Assembly: GCA_000987045.1 (NCBI GenBank)
Contig: LAKY01000053.1
Span: 1-64,000, forward strand
Direction: 5' to 3'
DNA length: 64,000 nt
Source of the DNA: Clostridiales bacterium PH28_bin88
Lineage (GTDB): Bacteria; Bacillota; PH28-bin88
The position numbers and the translations under genes were made by a program. Positions within the stretch are counted from its first letter, which is position 1. Each line of letters starts with the position of its first letter. The notes below the pieces were generated by a model. That model saw only the letters and a program-made list of their open reading frames with translations. It did no database searches and was not told the origin of the DNA. Positions 1 through 9,008 of this stretch are shown here, in pieces.

Positions 1-1159
1 TCAGGGGCAGATCGTTATTCAATCCCCTGGAGAAAAGGATTTGATGCACGTCCAGCCCGCTGTAGCGGAAGGACGCGGCGCACGACTGCAGGTACAACCG
101 CCACATACGGACGAACCGGTCGCCATACTGTTTTTGCACCGCCTCGGCGTTCTGTTCAAACCCTCCCGCCCAGCGGTCCAGGGTGATGGCGTAGTGCATG
201 CGGAGGCTCTCCACGTCCAGCAGGTGAAAGTCGTATTCGGGCAGCAGCCAGACCACCTCCCGGAGAGACGGGATGTAGCCACCGGGAAAGATGTATTTCT
301 CAATCCACGAGTTGACCGGACCTTCTTTGGGGTGGGTAATGGTATGCAGGAGCGAGATACCCCGGGGAGCGAGCATCCTCGCGACTGACGCCATGTATCG
401 CGGCATGTTGGCTTTTCCCACGTGCTCAAACATGCCCACGCTCACCACCTTGTCGAAGGTGCGGCCGCTTTCGGCCAGCGTCCGGTAGTCCCTCAGCTCC
501 ACCTCCACCAGTTCTCCCAGGTCCAAATCCCGGATCCTTCGCCTGGTCTCCTCATATTGCTGTTCACTGAGGGTGATGCCCAGGGCCCTGGACCGGTACT
601 GCTGGGCCGCCCTGATAATTAACCAGCCCCAGCCGCTCCCGATGTCCAGTAGGGTTTCCCCCGGGCGGAGCTGCAGTTTTTTCAGCACGTGATCGATCTT
701 CTGGAGTTGCGCCTGGTGCAGTGAATCTTTGGGAGAGTGAAAATACGCGCAGGAGTAGCTCATGGTCTCGTCCAGCCACAGGGCAAAAAAATCATTTCCC
801 AGGTCGTAATGGCGCTGCACATCCTTTTTCTGTTTTTTCAATGAATTGGGCCGCTGCCAGCGGAACAGAGCTTGTTTTACCGTTCGATTCGGCTGCAGGA
901 ACGAGTCCTTGTTCAGGTAAGCGAGCTTGATTACCTCGCCCAGCCCGCCTTCCACTTCCACGGTACCCTCCATGTAAGCCTCGCCGAAAGCCATCACCGG
1001 GTCACGGATAACTTTTTGGGGCGCCAAAGGACCGTGTAAGATGATCCGGCAGGAAGGGTTACCCTTTCCGTAATGTTCCGTTGTTCCGTCCCAGTAAGTT
1101 ACAGCAAAGCAACCGGTCACCGCCCGGTTTAGTAGTTGATGGATCAGTCTTTTTTGCAC
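1..1159 (-). CDS. cfa: Cyclopropane-fatty-acyl-phospholipid synthase (3' end cut by window edge)
   Basis: SAM-dependent methyltransferase that would add a methylene bridge to unsaturated acyl chains of membrane phospholipids. The frame is open from a GTG at 1159 (preceded by AAAGGAG about 10 nt upstream) to base 1, giving 386 codons with no stop, so only the last few codons lie outside (family about 390-410 aa). Seen: a basic N-terminal region, the SAM-binding motif TLLDIGSGWGW near residue 170, then GITLSEQQYEE and the family segment VGMFEHVGK. The downstream part reads as a normal CFA synthase C-terminus. It is divergent from the sigma-54 regulator at 1517. Family assignment is firm; the lipid substrate is inferred. 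Confidence 0.9.
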   Translation of the reverse strand, partial: MQKRLIHQLLNRAVTGCFAVTYWDGTTEHYGKGNPSCRIILHGPLAPQKVIRDPVMAFGEAYMEGTVEVEGGLGEVIKLAYLNKDSFLQPNRTVKQALFRWQRPNSLKKQKKDVQRHYDLGNDFFALWLDETMSYSCAYFHSPKDSLHQAQLQKIDHVLKKLQLRPGETLLDIGSGWGWLIIRAAQQYRSRALGITLSEQQYEETRRRIRDLDLGELVEVELRDYRTLAESGRTFDKVVSVGMFEHVGKANMPRYMASVARMLAPRGISLLHTITHPKEGPVNSWIEKYIFPGGYIPSLREVVWLLPEYDFHLLDVESLRMHYAITLDRWAGGFEQNAEAVQKQYGDRFVRMWRLYLQSCAASFRYSGLDVHQILFSRGLNNDLPL

Positions 1160-1516
1160 TGGGAGCCCACTCCTTTCGTCTTGAAAATCCACCCTGCCGG
1201 TGAACTTGTTTAATAGTATTTTCCATCCATGGCCAAATACCTTCCCCAAATTAACACATTTAATACTTGTTTCTACTTTTGGTGCCGGCAAGACTAGGAT
1301 TAGTACACTCTCCATATCTGGTTGCTTGGCTTTTAACTTGCCGAATCTGAGTTGATCAATACCGGATTATAGGAGTGGTTGAGGGCGTCCGACCAAGGGG
1401 ATCAAGCCCCCGGAACTCCCTCCACTAATGCCAGTTTTGTGATGGTACAATCCCGCCTACCGATCAGGTATAATTAAAGGTACAATGAAGCCGCCCTGGG
1501 GTGAGGAGGGGAAGGA
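1160..1516. other. Divergent intergenic region between cfa and the sigma-54 regulator
   Basis: About 360 bases without a convincing gene. A TATAAT at 1469-1474 is a candidate -10 box for the regulator, but no good -35 is visible at normal spacing. The regulator start is preceded by a long purine-rich Shine-Dalgarno run ending just before 1517. No riboswitch was recognised. Confidence 0.4.
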
Positions 1517-3223
1517 ATGCGAGAGATCTGGGAGTTCTGGGCCGCTGTCCTGGCTAACCGGGGTTGTGGTCTAGTCTTTGTCAACAAGGAAGGCCTGATT
1601 ATGACCATCAATGGGCGGGCCACCGAGTTTCTGGGGTACGGCGAGTATGACCTGCGATGCCGCAAGTTAACCGAGGTTTTTCCGGAAACCAGGCTGGCCG
1701 AGGTTTTGACTACCGGCCAGGAGGTCTCCGCTACACTGGAACTGGGAGGGCGGGGCGTATTCACCGAGTACTTCCCCTTCCGCGGGTCCGGAGAAATGGA
1801 GGGGGTGGTAATCCTCCTGTCGGAAGACCGCTCTCACCAGCGGCAACCCTTGCTCGACCTCTACGAGAAACTTCTTGACGACTTGCCCCTCAAGCTGGTG
1901 GTGGTGGACGCCGCAGGTAGGGTGGTCACCCTCAACAGGAATTACGTGGACCTGTTGGGAATAGACCCGGTGGAAGCCACCGGGCGCCCGGTGCGGGAGG
2001 TGATCCCCTTTACCATGCTGCCACAGGTACTGGAGAAGGGAAAGCCCTGTTTCAGCCTGGGGGTGTATGGCGGTCAGGACCTGCTGGTGTCTGAGTACCC
2101 CGTGCTGGGGGAGCACTGTAGAGTAGTGGGGGCGGTGGGCAAGGCGATCACCCAGGCCGAGGCCCTGAACATGCATCTCGAGGACTTTATCGAAGGCTTC
2201 CGGTTGCTGGAAGGCAAGCTGCACTTTTACCGGGAAGAATTAAAACAACTGTACAGCAGCCGAAACCTCTTCGACCGGATTATCGGGGAGAGCCCTCCCA
2301 TGCGAACGTTGAAAAAGATGATGGAGCGGGTCGCCCGCGGTGACGCCAACATCCTGTTAACCGGAGAGAGCGGCACAGGAAAGGAACTGGTGGCCGAGGC
2401 CATCCACCGGGCCGGCCCCCGCGGCGGCGAACCGCTGATCAAGATCAACTGTACCGCTATCCCCGAGAACCTGCTGGAAGCGGAGCTGTTCGGTTACGAG
2501 GAAGGCGCCTTCACGGGTGCGGTGCGGGGTGGGAAACCGGGCAAATTTGAACTGGCCAACGGCGGCACTATTTTTCTGGATGAGATCGGGGACATGCCCC
2601 TGTCCATGCAGCCTAAACTCCTGCGGGTGATCCAGGAGCGCTGCTTTGAACGGGTGGGAGGCCGTAAGACCATTAAAGTGGACGTACGGATCATTTCGGC
2701 CACCAACCAGGAGCTGGAAAAGCTGGTGGAGGAGGGCCGGTTTCGCCTGGACCTGTACTACCGGTTGGCGGTCATCACCCTCTCCATTCCTCCGCTGCGC
2801 CAGCGGCGGGAAGATATCCACCTCCTGGCCACGGCGGTGTTGGAGCAATTGCAAAACCGCTACGGCCCCATCGTGAAGGGGATCTCACCCGGGGTGCTGG
2901 AGGCCTTTACCGCCTACTCCTGGCCGGGCAACGTGCGGGAGCTGGAAAACGTGTTGGAACATGCCTTTAATTTCGTGGAGCCCGGCGAAGAAGTGATCGA
3001 GATGCGGCACCTGCCGCCCCGCTTCCGGGAAGGTGCCAGCCGCAGAGAGGGCCGGGAGTTAAAGGATATCGTGGAGCAGGCAGAGGAAGCGGCTGTCCGG
3101 GAGGCTCTCATCGCCGCAGAGGGCAACAAGCAGGAGGCTGCCCGCCTGCTGGGCATCCATCCTTCCGGCCTCTACCAGAAGCTAAAGAAGTACGGAATTA
3201 CCGAGAAAGGGGGGCGGGGGTAG
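1517..3223 (+). CDS. PAS-domain sigma-54-dependent transcriptional activator
   Basis: Enhancer-binding protein (568 aa) that remodels RNA polymerase-sigma-54. Order: PAS-like sensor about residues 10-100, a second PAS about 115-210, a coiled linker about 215-250, AAA+ domain from about 255, and a Fis-type HTH at the C-terminus (NKQEAARLLGIHPSGLYQKL). Walker A is GESGTGKE (283-290), the sigma-54 contact loop GAFTGA is intact (330-335), and Walker B is GGTIFLDEIGD (349-359). There is no receiver domain, so it probably senses a small molecule or redox state through PAS. Its stop abuts the start of the molybdoenzyme at 3224, implying one transcript. A sigma-54 promoter at 5597 is its likely target; that link is inference. 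Confidence 0.93.
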   Translation: MREIWEFWAAVLANRGCGLVFVNKEGLIMTINGRATEFLGYGEYDLRCRKLTEVFPETRLAEVLTTGQEVSATLELGGRGVFTEYFPFRGSGEMEGVVILLSEDRSHQRQPLLDLYEKLLDDLPLKLVVVDAAGRVVTLNRNYVDLLGIDPVEATGRPVREVIPFTMLPQVLEKGKPCFSLGVYGGQDLLVSEYPVLGEHCRVVGAVGKAITQAEALNMHLEDFIEGFRLLEGKLHFYREELKQLYSSRNLFDRIIGESPPMRTLKKMMERVARGDANILLTGESGTGKELVAEAIHRAGPRGGEPLIKINCTAIPENLLEAELFGYEEGAFTGAVRGGKPGKFELANGGTIFLDEIGDMPLSMQPKLLRVIQERCFERVGGRKTIKVDVRIISATNQELEKLVEEGRFRLDLYYRLAVITLSIPPLRQRREDIHLLATAVLEQLQNRYGPIVKGISPGVLEAFTAYSWPGNVRELENVLEHAFNFVEPGEEVIEMRHLPPRFREGASRREGRELKDIVEQAEEAAVREALIAAEGNKQEAARLLGIHPSGLYQKLKKYGITEKGGRG

Positions 3224-5434
3224 ATGGGCACTATCCTGCTGCGCCGGAGCATCCAGGATCTCCTGGGCGACGATCCGGGTAAAAGCCTGGGCGGCGCCGG
3301 GGTGGACCGGTGGGTTTCTTCCGTTTGCGGGTATTGTGGTACCGGGTGCGGGGTGCTGGTGGGGGTGAAAGACGGCCAGGCGGTGGCCGTGCGGGGAAAC
3401 CCCGCGCACCCTACCAATCAGGGAAAACTATGCCTGAAGGGGATTTACCAGTGGAAAGCGCTGCACCACCCGGAGCGGGCCACCCGTCCCATGGTGCGGC
3501 GGGGGACGGAGCTGCGGGAGGCCGGCTGGCCGGCAGCCATGGAGGAGGTTGCCTCCCACATGCGGGCGGCCCTGGCCGAAGGCGGCCCGGATGCCGTCGG
3601 CATCTACCATGGCGGGCAGTTGCTCCTGGAAGAGTATTACGCGCTGCACAAGCTGGCCAAGGGTTTTTTGGGGACCCCCAATATTGATGCCAACACCAGG
3701 CTCTGCATGGCCTCCGCCGTGGCCGGGTATGTACGGACCTTCGGCAGCGACGGGCCGCCGGGGTGCTACGAAGACCTGGACACCAGCCACCTGGTTTTTC
3801 TCTTTGGCTCTAATCCGGCGGAAATGCACCCCCAGCTCTGGCGGCGCATCCTGCGTAACCGGCAAAAAAACGCGGCCGGCCTGGTGGTGGCCGACCCGCG
3901 GTTGACGCTGCCCGCCCGGGTGGCCGACCTGCACCTAAAACTGCGGTGCGGCACCAATATCCCTTTGCTTTACGGGCTGCTCCATGTACTGATCAGCGAG
4001 GGGATGACGGACCAGGGGTACATCCAGCGGTTTACCGACGGTTTCTCTGACCTGGCCCGGGAGGCTGCCCAGTACCCACCCGAAAGGGTGGCCGGTTTGA
4101 CCGGCGTCCCTGCCGGGCAGGTGGTGGAGGCAGCGCGGCTGTTCGGGACCTCCCCCACCGCCGTCACCCTGTTTTGCCAGGGGGTCAACCAGAGTGTGCA
4201 GGCTACCGACGCCGTCACGCTGATCAATGCCCTGCACCTGGTGACCGGCAAGGTGGGCCGACCGGGCTGCGCGCCTTTTTCCCTGACGGGACAGGCCTCT
4301 TCCCTCAGCATGCGGGAGGTGGGGGGCGGCGGGAGCCTGCCCGGTTTCCGCAACCCGGCCAACCCGGCCCACCGGGAGCAGGTGGCGCGCGCCTGGGGGG
4401 TAGAGGTTAATCTGCTGCCGGCGTTTACCCGCGACATCACCGCCATGCTGGAGGAGATCGAGGCGGGCCGGTTGCAGGTGCTATGGGTCATCGGCACCAA
4501 CCCGGCGGTTTCCCTGCCCCACCAGGAGCGGGTGCGGCGGCTGCTGGACAGGGTGTTCCTGGTGGTCCAGGACGTTTACTATCCCGTGGAAACAGCCGCC
4601 TTCGCCGACGTATTTCTCCCCGGCGCCCAGTGGGGGGAAAAGACGGGGACCATGGCCAACTCCGAGCGGCGGGTGAACCTGGTGGTACGGGCCGTTAACC
4701 CTCCCGGTGAAGCGCGGGATGACCTGAGCATTATCCGCGAACTGGCCCACCGGCTGGGGGCGGGGAACCTGCTGCCGTGGCGGGGGGCGGAGGAGGTCTT
4801 TAATGAGTTTAAAGACCTGACCCGGGGACGCCCCAACGATATGTCCGGCATCAGCTACCAGCGGCTGGCGACGGTTGGCGGCCTGCAGTGGCCGTGCCCG
4901 GCCGGAGATCACCCCGGCACCCCCCGGCTTTACACCGGCGGCCGCTTTGCCACGGCGGAAGGCACGGCGCAAGGCTTCGGGGACTTCAACCACCCTGAAG
5001 GCAAGGCTCGCCTGTGGGCCGTGCCGTACGACCCTCCGCCCGAGGCGCCCGACGCCCGGTACCCCTTCTGGCTGAACACCGGCCGGGTGATCGAGCATTA
5101 CCATACCCGGACCAAGACCGGCCGCGTACCCGAGCTGAACCGGCTGGCCCCGGAAGCTTTCGTGGAGCTGCACCCCGCCGATGCCGCCCGGCTGGAGATT
5201 GCCCAGGGTGAGCTGGTCCGGGTTGTTTCCCGGCGGGGACAGATCGAGGTTACCGCGCGGATCACCGAGGGGGTGTCCCCCGGCGAGGTGTTTGTGCCCT
5301 TCCATTTCGGGGAGCCGGAGCCCGTCGCCCCCAAGAGGTGCCGGGCCGCCAACCACCTGACGGCGGCGGTGACCGACCGCTTTTCCGCTCAACCCCTCCT
5401 CAAGGTCGCCGCCTGCCGGCTGGAAAAAACATGA
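3224..5434 (+). CDS. Molybdopterin oxidoreductase, NasA/NarB-like
   Basis: 736-aa catalytic subunit of the DMSO-reductase superfamily. N-terminal [4Fe-4S] ligands are C35-x2-C38-x3-C42 and C70 (SVCGYCGTGCG...LCLKG). The presumed Mo-ligand cysteine is C161 in NTRLCMASAV, a sequence typical of NasA/NarB assimilatory nitrate reductases and related formate-dehydrogenase-like proteins. The C-terminal molybdopterin-dinucleotide domain begins near residue 610 (YPFWLNTGRVIEHYHTRTKT). No signal peptide is seen, so it is cytoplasmic. It directly follows the sigma-54 regulator, and no adjacent ferredoxin, NADH or nitrite-reductase partner is visible. Substrate could be nitrate, formate or another oxyanion; the sequence alone does not decide. 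Confidence 0.88.
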   Translation: MGTILLRRSIQDLLGDDPGKSLGGAGVDRWVSSVCGYCGTGCGVLVGVKDGQAVAVRGNPAHPTNQGKLCLKGIYQWKALHHPERATRPMVRRGTELREAGWPAAMEEVASHMRAALAEGGPDAVGIYHGGQLLLEEYYALHKLAKGFLGTPNIDANTRLCMASAVAGYVRTFGSDGPPGCYEDLDTSHLVFLFGSNPAEMHPQLWRRILRNRQKNAAGLVVADPRLTLPARVADLHLKLRCGTNIPLLYGLLHVLISEGMTDQGYIQRFTDGFSDLAREAAQYPPERVAGLTGVPAGQVVEAARLFGTSPTAVTLFCQGVNQSVQATDAVTLINALHLVTGKVGRPGCAPFSLTGQASSLSMREVGGGGSLPGFRNPANPAHREQVARAWGVEVNLLPAFTRDITAMLEEIEAGRLQVLWVIGTNPAVSLPHQERVRRLLDRVFLVVQDVYYPVETAAFADVFLPGAQWGEKTGTMANSERRVNLVVRAVNPPGEARDDLSIIRELAHRLGAGNLLPWRGAEEVFNEFKDLTRGRPNDMSGISYQRLATVGGLQWPCPAGDHPGTPRLYTGGRFATAEGTAQGFGDFNHPEGKARLWAVPYDPPPEAPDARYPFWLNTGRVIEHYHTRTKTGRVPELNRLAPEAFVELHPADAARLEIAQGELVRVVSRRGQIEVTARITEGVSPGEVFVPFHFGEPEPVAPKRCRAANHLTAAVTDRFSAQPLLKVAACRLEKT

Positions 5435-5470
5435 TCCGGTGGCGGGCAAGACCGCTGCCAATATCCTGGC

Positions 5471-5507
5471 GGGTCTCTAGAAATCTAGAGACCCGTTATA
5501 TTTTTTT
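5471..5507 (+). terminator. Intrinsic terminator after the NasA-like gene
   Basis: Perfect 11-bp inverted repeat (arms 5471-5481 and 5484-5494, gggtctctaga) with a 2-nt centre, followed shortly by a T-run (5501-5507). A third copy of the arm (tagagacccg) lies at 5508-5517. It separates the regulator/NasA-like unit from the sigma-54 promoter downstream. Confidence 0.65.
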
Positions 5508-5596
5508 AGAGACCCGCCGCCGGGCGACAGGCTGATGGATCCCTGAAAACCCCGCCAGGACGGGGAATTTTATCACCAGGGGATGGAGGGGCTAGC

Positions 5597-5613
5597 TTGG
5601 CATGTATTTTGCT
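5597..5613 (+). promoter_or_regulatory. Sigma-54 (-24/-12) promoter
   Basis: TTGGCATGTATTTTGCT matches the -24/-12 consensus TTGGCAC-N5-TTGCW with the diagnostic GG-N10-GC spacing. Predicted start of transcription is near 5624, about 125 nt upstream of the GTG at 5750. A sigma-54 activator gene lies 2.4 kb upstream. Confidence 0.8.
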
Positions 5614-5749
5614 GAAATAACCGTTGGCACCTGAGAAGGGTGACCATGCCGTGCTTTGTTCTTGAACTAACAATTTCTTTGCAGGGAGGTGAACAAATTC
5701 CTCTGCCGGAAGCCCATCATTACACCTTTCAGATAGGAGGCGAAACCAA

Positions 5750-7528
5750 GTGCAAAAGAGGAAATTTAGGTTCAGCCGGCGTCAATTTTTAAAGGCTTCA
5801 GCAACAGCGGGCGCGTTTTTGGGCACGACCGGGACGGTTAAGTTTTTCCGCCAGGCCATGGCTGAAGACACGCCATCCAAAGCGCTCCAGTATGTGCGCA
5901 CCACCTGTTCCCCTAACTGCACCGGCGCCTGCGGGCTGGTAGCCGGGGTAGAAGACGGTCAAATCAAGACCATCATTCAGGCGGCTGATTACCCCGAGCC
6001 GGAGTATAACCCCCGCGGCTGCCTGAAAGGGCTTTCCAACATGAACCTGATCTACGGTCCCGACCGTTTAAAGAAACCGCTGATTAGAACAGGGGAACGG
6101 GGCAAAGGGGAGTTCAAGGAGGTTCCCTGGGAGGAGGCCCTGGACTATACCGCCGGCCGCTTAAAGGAGATAGCGGGAAAATACGGGCCGGAATCCGTCG
6201 GGGTGATTTTTCAGGTGGGGGGAACCGGCCACGTGCACAAAGGAGCGGTCATCGCCCTTTCCGCCCTGGCGGGCTGGAACCTGCACCATCCCTATGACCA
6301 GAACGGGGACCTGCCCATGTTCTGGCCCATGACCTTCGGCGTGCAGACAGAGGAACTGGAGCCGCTGGAATGGCACAATTCCCGGTACGTGGCGGTTTTT
6401 GGATCGAACATATTGGCCACCAGGCTGCCGGATGCCCACTTCCTGGTGGAAGCCAGGAACAGGGGAGCAAAACTGGTGGTTTTCGACCCCAACTACAGCC
6501 CCACGGCGGCCAAGGCGGACGATTGGATCCAGCTCAACTCCAGCAGCGACGCGGCCCTGGCCCTGGGCCTGGCCCGGGTGATAGTTGAGGAAAAGTTGTA
6601 TGACGAGGAATTTATCAAGACCTTTACCGACATGCCCCTCCTGGTGCGGCTGGACAGTGGGAAACGCCTGAAAGCGGAAGAGGTCAAGGGGCTGGCCAAA
6701 CCGGCGGAGGTGCCGCCGTACCGGGAGGCGTTTGTGGCCTTTAACGGGCAGTTCATCGCCGTGCATCCGGAAAAGCTGGAACTTCCTCTGGATGTAATTA
6801 TAGAAGGCGAAATAGAAGTGGAGTTGACGGGCGGCCAGAGGATCAAGGCCAAACCGGTATTCCAGTTGCTGAAAGAGAGATTGAGCACCTACACGCCGGA
6901 GTACGTGGAGCAGGTCACCGGGGTCAAGAGAGAGCGGGTTGCCCGCCTCGCCCGCGAGATGGCCACCGCCAAACCCTTGCACGTGGTTTATGGGGCGAGC
7001 AATTACCAGTGGTACCACGGCGACCTGAAGGGCCGGGCCCTGGCGCTTTTACCGGTGCTAACCGGCAACATCGGCAAGCCCGGGGCGGGGATTTCCACCT
7101 ATGCCGGCCAGTACCGGATCCGGCTGAAGGTAGGGAAATGGTGGATACCCGAGGGGACCAAGCTGAACTGGTATCCTTTCCTCTACATGCTGCACGGCCC
7201 CACCGAACGGATGAAAGCCAGGGCGCCCAAGAACGGCATCAAGGCCCTCATCACCGGTTGGGGTAATCCCTTCGACCAGCACAACATGGCCAACCGCCTG
7301 CGCCGGATGGCGGAAAAGGGAGACCTGGAATTCATCGTCACCATGGATTTCCAGATGACCACCAGCGGCCGTTACAGTGATGTGGTACTGCCGGCGGTCA
7401 CCTGGTTTGAAAAAACCGAGCTGGTGACCACCCCGGTACACCCGTGCAGTTGCAGCAGCCGGCCGTCAAGCCCCTGTATGAAGGAAAGCCGGAGCTCTGG
7501 ATTGCCAGGGAACTGGCCAAAAGGCTGA
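5750..7528 (+). CDS. Type II (NarG-clade) molybdoenzyme catalytic subunit, N-terminal part of a frameshifted gene
   Basis: Exported catalytic subunit of a complex iron-sulfur molybdoenzyme. It starts at GTG 5750 behind AGGAGG. A Tat signal (SRRQFLKAS) precedes the [4Fe-4S] motif C53-x3-C57-x3-C61...C91, the CX3CX3C spacing of the type II clade. The segment YDQNGDLP aligns with NarG YDWYxDLP, making D187 the likely Mo ligand. True homology stops near residue 564 (ELVTTPVHP); the last 28 codons to 7528 are out of frame and the protein continues in the frame starting at 7444. Candidate substrates are nitrate, selenate, (per)chlorate or a sulfur/arsenic oxyanion; not decidable here. Controlled by the sigma-54 promoter at 5597. 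Confidence 0.85.
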   Translation: MQKRKFRFSRRQFLKASATAGAFLGTTGTVKFFRQAMAEDTPSKALQYVRTTCSPNCTGACGLVAGVEDGQIKTIIQAADYPEPEYNPRGCLKGLSNMNLIYGPDRLKKPLIRTGERGKGEFKEVPWEEALDYTAGRLKEIAGKYGPESVGVIFQVGGTGHVHKGAVIALSALAGWNLHHPYDQNGDLPMFWPMTFGVQTEELEPLEWHNSRYVAVFGSNILATRLPDAHFLVEARNRGAKLVVFDPNYSPTAAKADDWIQLNSSSDAALALGLARVIVEEKLYDEEFIKTFTDMPLLVRLDSGKRLKAEEVKGLAKPAEVPPYREAFVAFNGQFIAVHPEKLELPLDVIIEGEIEVELTGGQRIKAKPVFQLLKERLSTYTPEYVEQVTGVKRERVARLAREMATAKPLHVVYGASNYQWYHGDLKGRALALLPVLTGNIGKPGAGISTYAGQYRIRLKVGKWWIPEGTKLNWYPFLYMLHGPTERMKARAPKNGIKALITGWGNPFDQHNMANRLRRMAEKGDLEFIVTMDFQMTTSGRYSDVVLPAVTWFEKTELVTTPVHPCSCSSRPSSPCMKESRSSGLPGNWPKG

Positions 7529-8310
7529 ATCCCGAGTTTGAAAAGCACTTTTTCCCCGGCCTGGACGCGGAGGCGGCGGCGGAAAAGGCCATTGAGCTGA
7601 TGCTGCAGACGGGCGGCCCTTCCGTTGAGGGGATCACCCTGGAACAGCTGAAAAAAGGGCCGGTCCGGCTGAAGATGGGAACACCGGGCAACCGGCAGAT
7701 CCCCTTTTATGAGCAAGTACAGCTAAAGAAGCCGTTCCCGCCCGTCAGCCTGCCCGCCAGTCTTGAACAGACGGCCCAGTTTGTCAAGAGTGGCCGCATC
7801 GAGTTTTACAAGGACGAGGACATCTTTTTGGAGCTGGGCGAAACGCTGCCCGTGCACAAGCCGCCCTTTGAGGACAGCGAGTACGCCCTCGACCCCACGG
7901 TCAAAGGCAAATACCAGTTTGCCTACATCACCAGGAACGCCATTTACCGGGTGCACTCCACCCATTCCAACAACCTGTGGATGAACGAGCTGCAGGACGG
8001 CCAGCCCAGGGTCTGGCTACATCCCCAGGATGCGGCGGAAAAGGGCATCAAAGACGGAGACCCGGTGGAGATTTACAATAACCGCGGCTGGGTCAAGGGT
8101 TACGCCGTGCTGGACCCGGGAGTGGCTAAAAAAGTGGTTGTCTTTGAACAGGGCTGGTGGAGCCGCTACCTGGAGGGAGCCTCTTACAACTCGCTGACCT
8201 ATCCCTTTATCAAACCTACCCACGAGGTCTACTTTGTACCGGGGATGTGGGCTCCCAATACCGCCTGGAACGAGTGCCTGGTGGATGTAAGAAAGGTGGG
8301 TGAAGTTTAA
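7444..8310 (+). CDS. Type II molybdoenzyme catalytic subunit, C-terminal part after the frameshift
   Basis: Continues the protein begun at 5750: a GTG-initiated frame of 288 aa running into the molybdopterin-dinucleotide-binding domain (YQFAYITRNAIYRVHSTHSNN near residue 160, then DGDPVEIYNNRGWVKGYAVL). Rejoining the frames near 7441 by inserting one base (or a -1 slip) gives about 852 aa. No Shine-Dalgarno site sits before 7444, so independent translation is unlikely. Its stop overlaps the ATG of the ferredoxin subunit (taatg at 8308-8312), so the operon is otherwise compact. Either a real disabling mutation, a sequencing error, or less likely a programmed shift. Confidence 0.82.
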   Translation: MQLQQPAVKPLYEGKPELWIARELAKRLNPEFEKHFFPGLDAEAAAEKAIELMLQTGGPSVEGITLEQLKKGPVRLKMGTPGNRQIPFYEQVQLKKPFPPVSLPASLEQTAQFVKSGRIEFYKDEDIFLELGETLPVHKPPFEDSEYALDPTVKGKYQFAYITRNAIYRVHSTHSNNLWMNELQDGQPRVWLHPQDAAEKGIKDGDPVEIYNNRGWVKGYAVLDPGVAKKVVVFEQGWWSRYLEGASYNSLTYPFIKPTHEVYFVPGMWAPNTAWNECLVDVRKVGEV

Positions 8311-8996
8311 TGAGACTGGGGATGGTGATCGACCTGGATAGGTGCATCGGCTGCCGCACCTGCATGGTGGCCTGCCGGGAACACAACTCCCAGCCGCCGG
8401 GGAACTGGTGGAACCGGGTGTTTACTCCCGGCAGCGACTGGCACCAAAGCGCCGTCGGCCAAAACGGCCAGCTACAGATGTACTTTTTGCCTGTCTCCTG
8501 CCAGATGTGTGATAACGCGCCTTGCGTGAAGGTATGCCCGGTGGCGGCCACCTATAGCGATGAACGGGGTGTGGTCCTGGTTGACTTCCAGCGATGTATC
8601 GGCTGCCGCTACTGCATCGCCGCCTGCCCCTACGGGGTGCGCCAGTTTAACTGGCAGGACCCAAAAAAGGAAAAGGCAAAAGCGGGATATGTGCAGGAGT
8701 ACGACTATGGCTACCCTGCCGGCCATCGCGACCAGCAGGGACGGCAGGTCTACACGCCCAACCGCCCGCAAGGGATCGTGGAGAAATGCACCTTTTGCGT
8801 GCAGTACATCGACAAAGGCCAGCTACCCGCCTGCGTGCGGGCCTGTCCCGCCAGGGCGCGCATTTTCGGGGACCTGGATGACCCCAATTCGGAAATAAGT
8901 GTGCTGGTGCGGGAACGGCAAGCCTTCCGGTTGTTAGAAGAGCTGGGTACATTGCCCAAGGTTTTTTACCTTGCGTCCACTAAGCCGGCGCGATAG
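8310..8996 (+). CDS. Four-cluster [4Fe-4S] electron-transfer subunit (PsrB/DmsB-like)
   Basis: 228-aa ferredoxin-like subunit that passes electrons between the membrane anchor and the Mo site. Four cysteine clusters are visible: C12-x2-C15-x2-C18-x3-C22 at the N-terminus, SCQMCDNAPCVKVCP, RCIGCRYCIAACP, and KCTFC...CVRACP near the C-terminus. All four look like [4Fe-4S] sites; no Trp/[3Fe-4S] substitution typical of NarH is seen. No signal peptide, so export by hitch-hiking on the Tat-tagged catalytic subunit is likely. The ATG overlaps the upstream stop by 1 nt and the NrfD-type gene follows, the usual A-B-C order of Psr/Phs/Srd-type complexes. Confidence 0.92.
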   Translation: MRLGMVIDLDRCIGCRTCMVACREHNSQPPGNWWNRVFTPGSDWHQSAVGQNGQLQMYFLPVSCQMCDNAPCVKVCPVAATYSDERGVVLVDFQRCIGCRYCIAACPYGVRQFNWQDPKKEKAKAGYVQEYDYGYPAGHRDQQGRQVYTPNRPQGIVEKCTFCVQYIDKGQLPACVRACPARARIFGDLDDPNSEISVLVRERQAFRLLEELGTLPKVFYLASTKPAR

Positions 8997-9008
8997 GAGG
9001 TGTTCAGG

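Noticed and set aside
4481-5461. 326-aa open frame antisense to the NasA-like gene
   Set aside because: Antisense shadow of a GC-rich coding region; low-complexity Gly/Pro/His/Gln composition.
5623-5640. Second TTGGCAC close to the molybdoenzyme promoter
   Set aside because: Spacing gives GG-N10-GG, not GG-N10-GC; the element at 5597-5613 fits the consensus properly.
5620-5749. Molybdenum-cofactor riboswitch before the molybdoenzyme operon
   Set aside because: I could not find the conserved Moco motif; the leader is explained by a sigma-54 promoter.
7444-7446. Independent start of the C-terminal molybdoenzyme fragment
   Set aside because: No Shine-Dalgarno site and sequence continuity with the upstream frame; treated as one frameshifted gene.
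3224-8310. Selenocysteine in either molybdoenzyme
   Set aside because: The metal ligands read as Cys (C161) and Asp (D187); the break at 7441 is a frame change, not an in-frame TGA.
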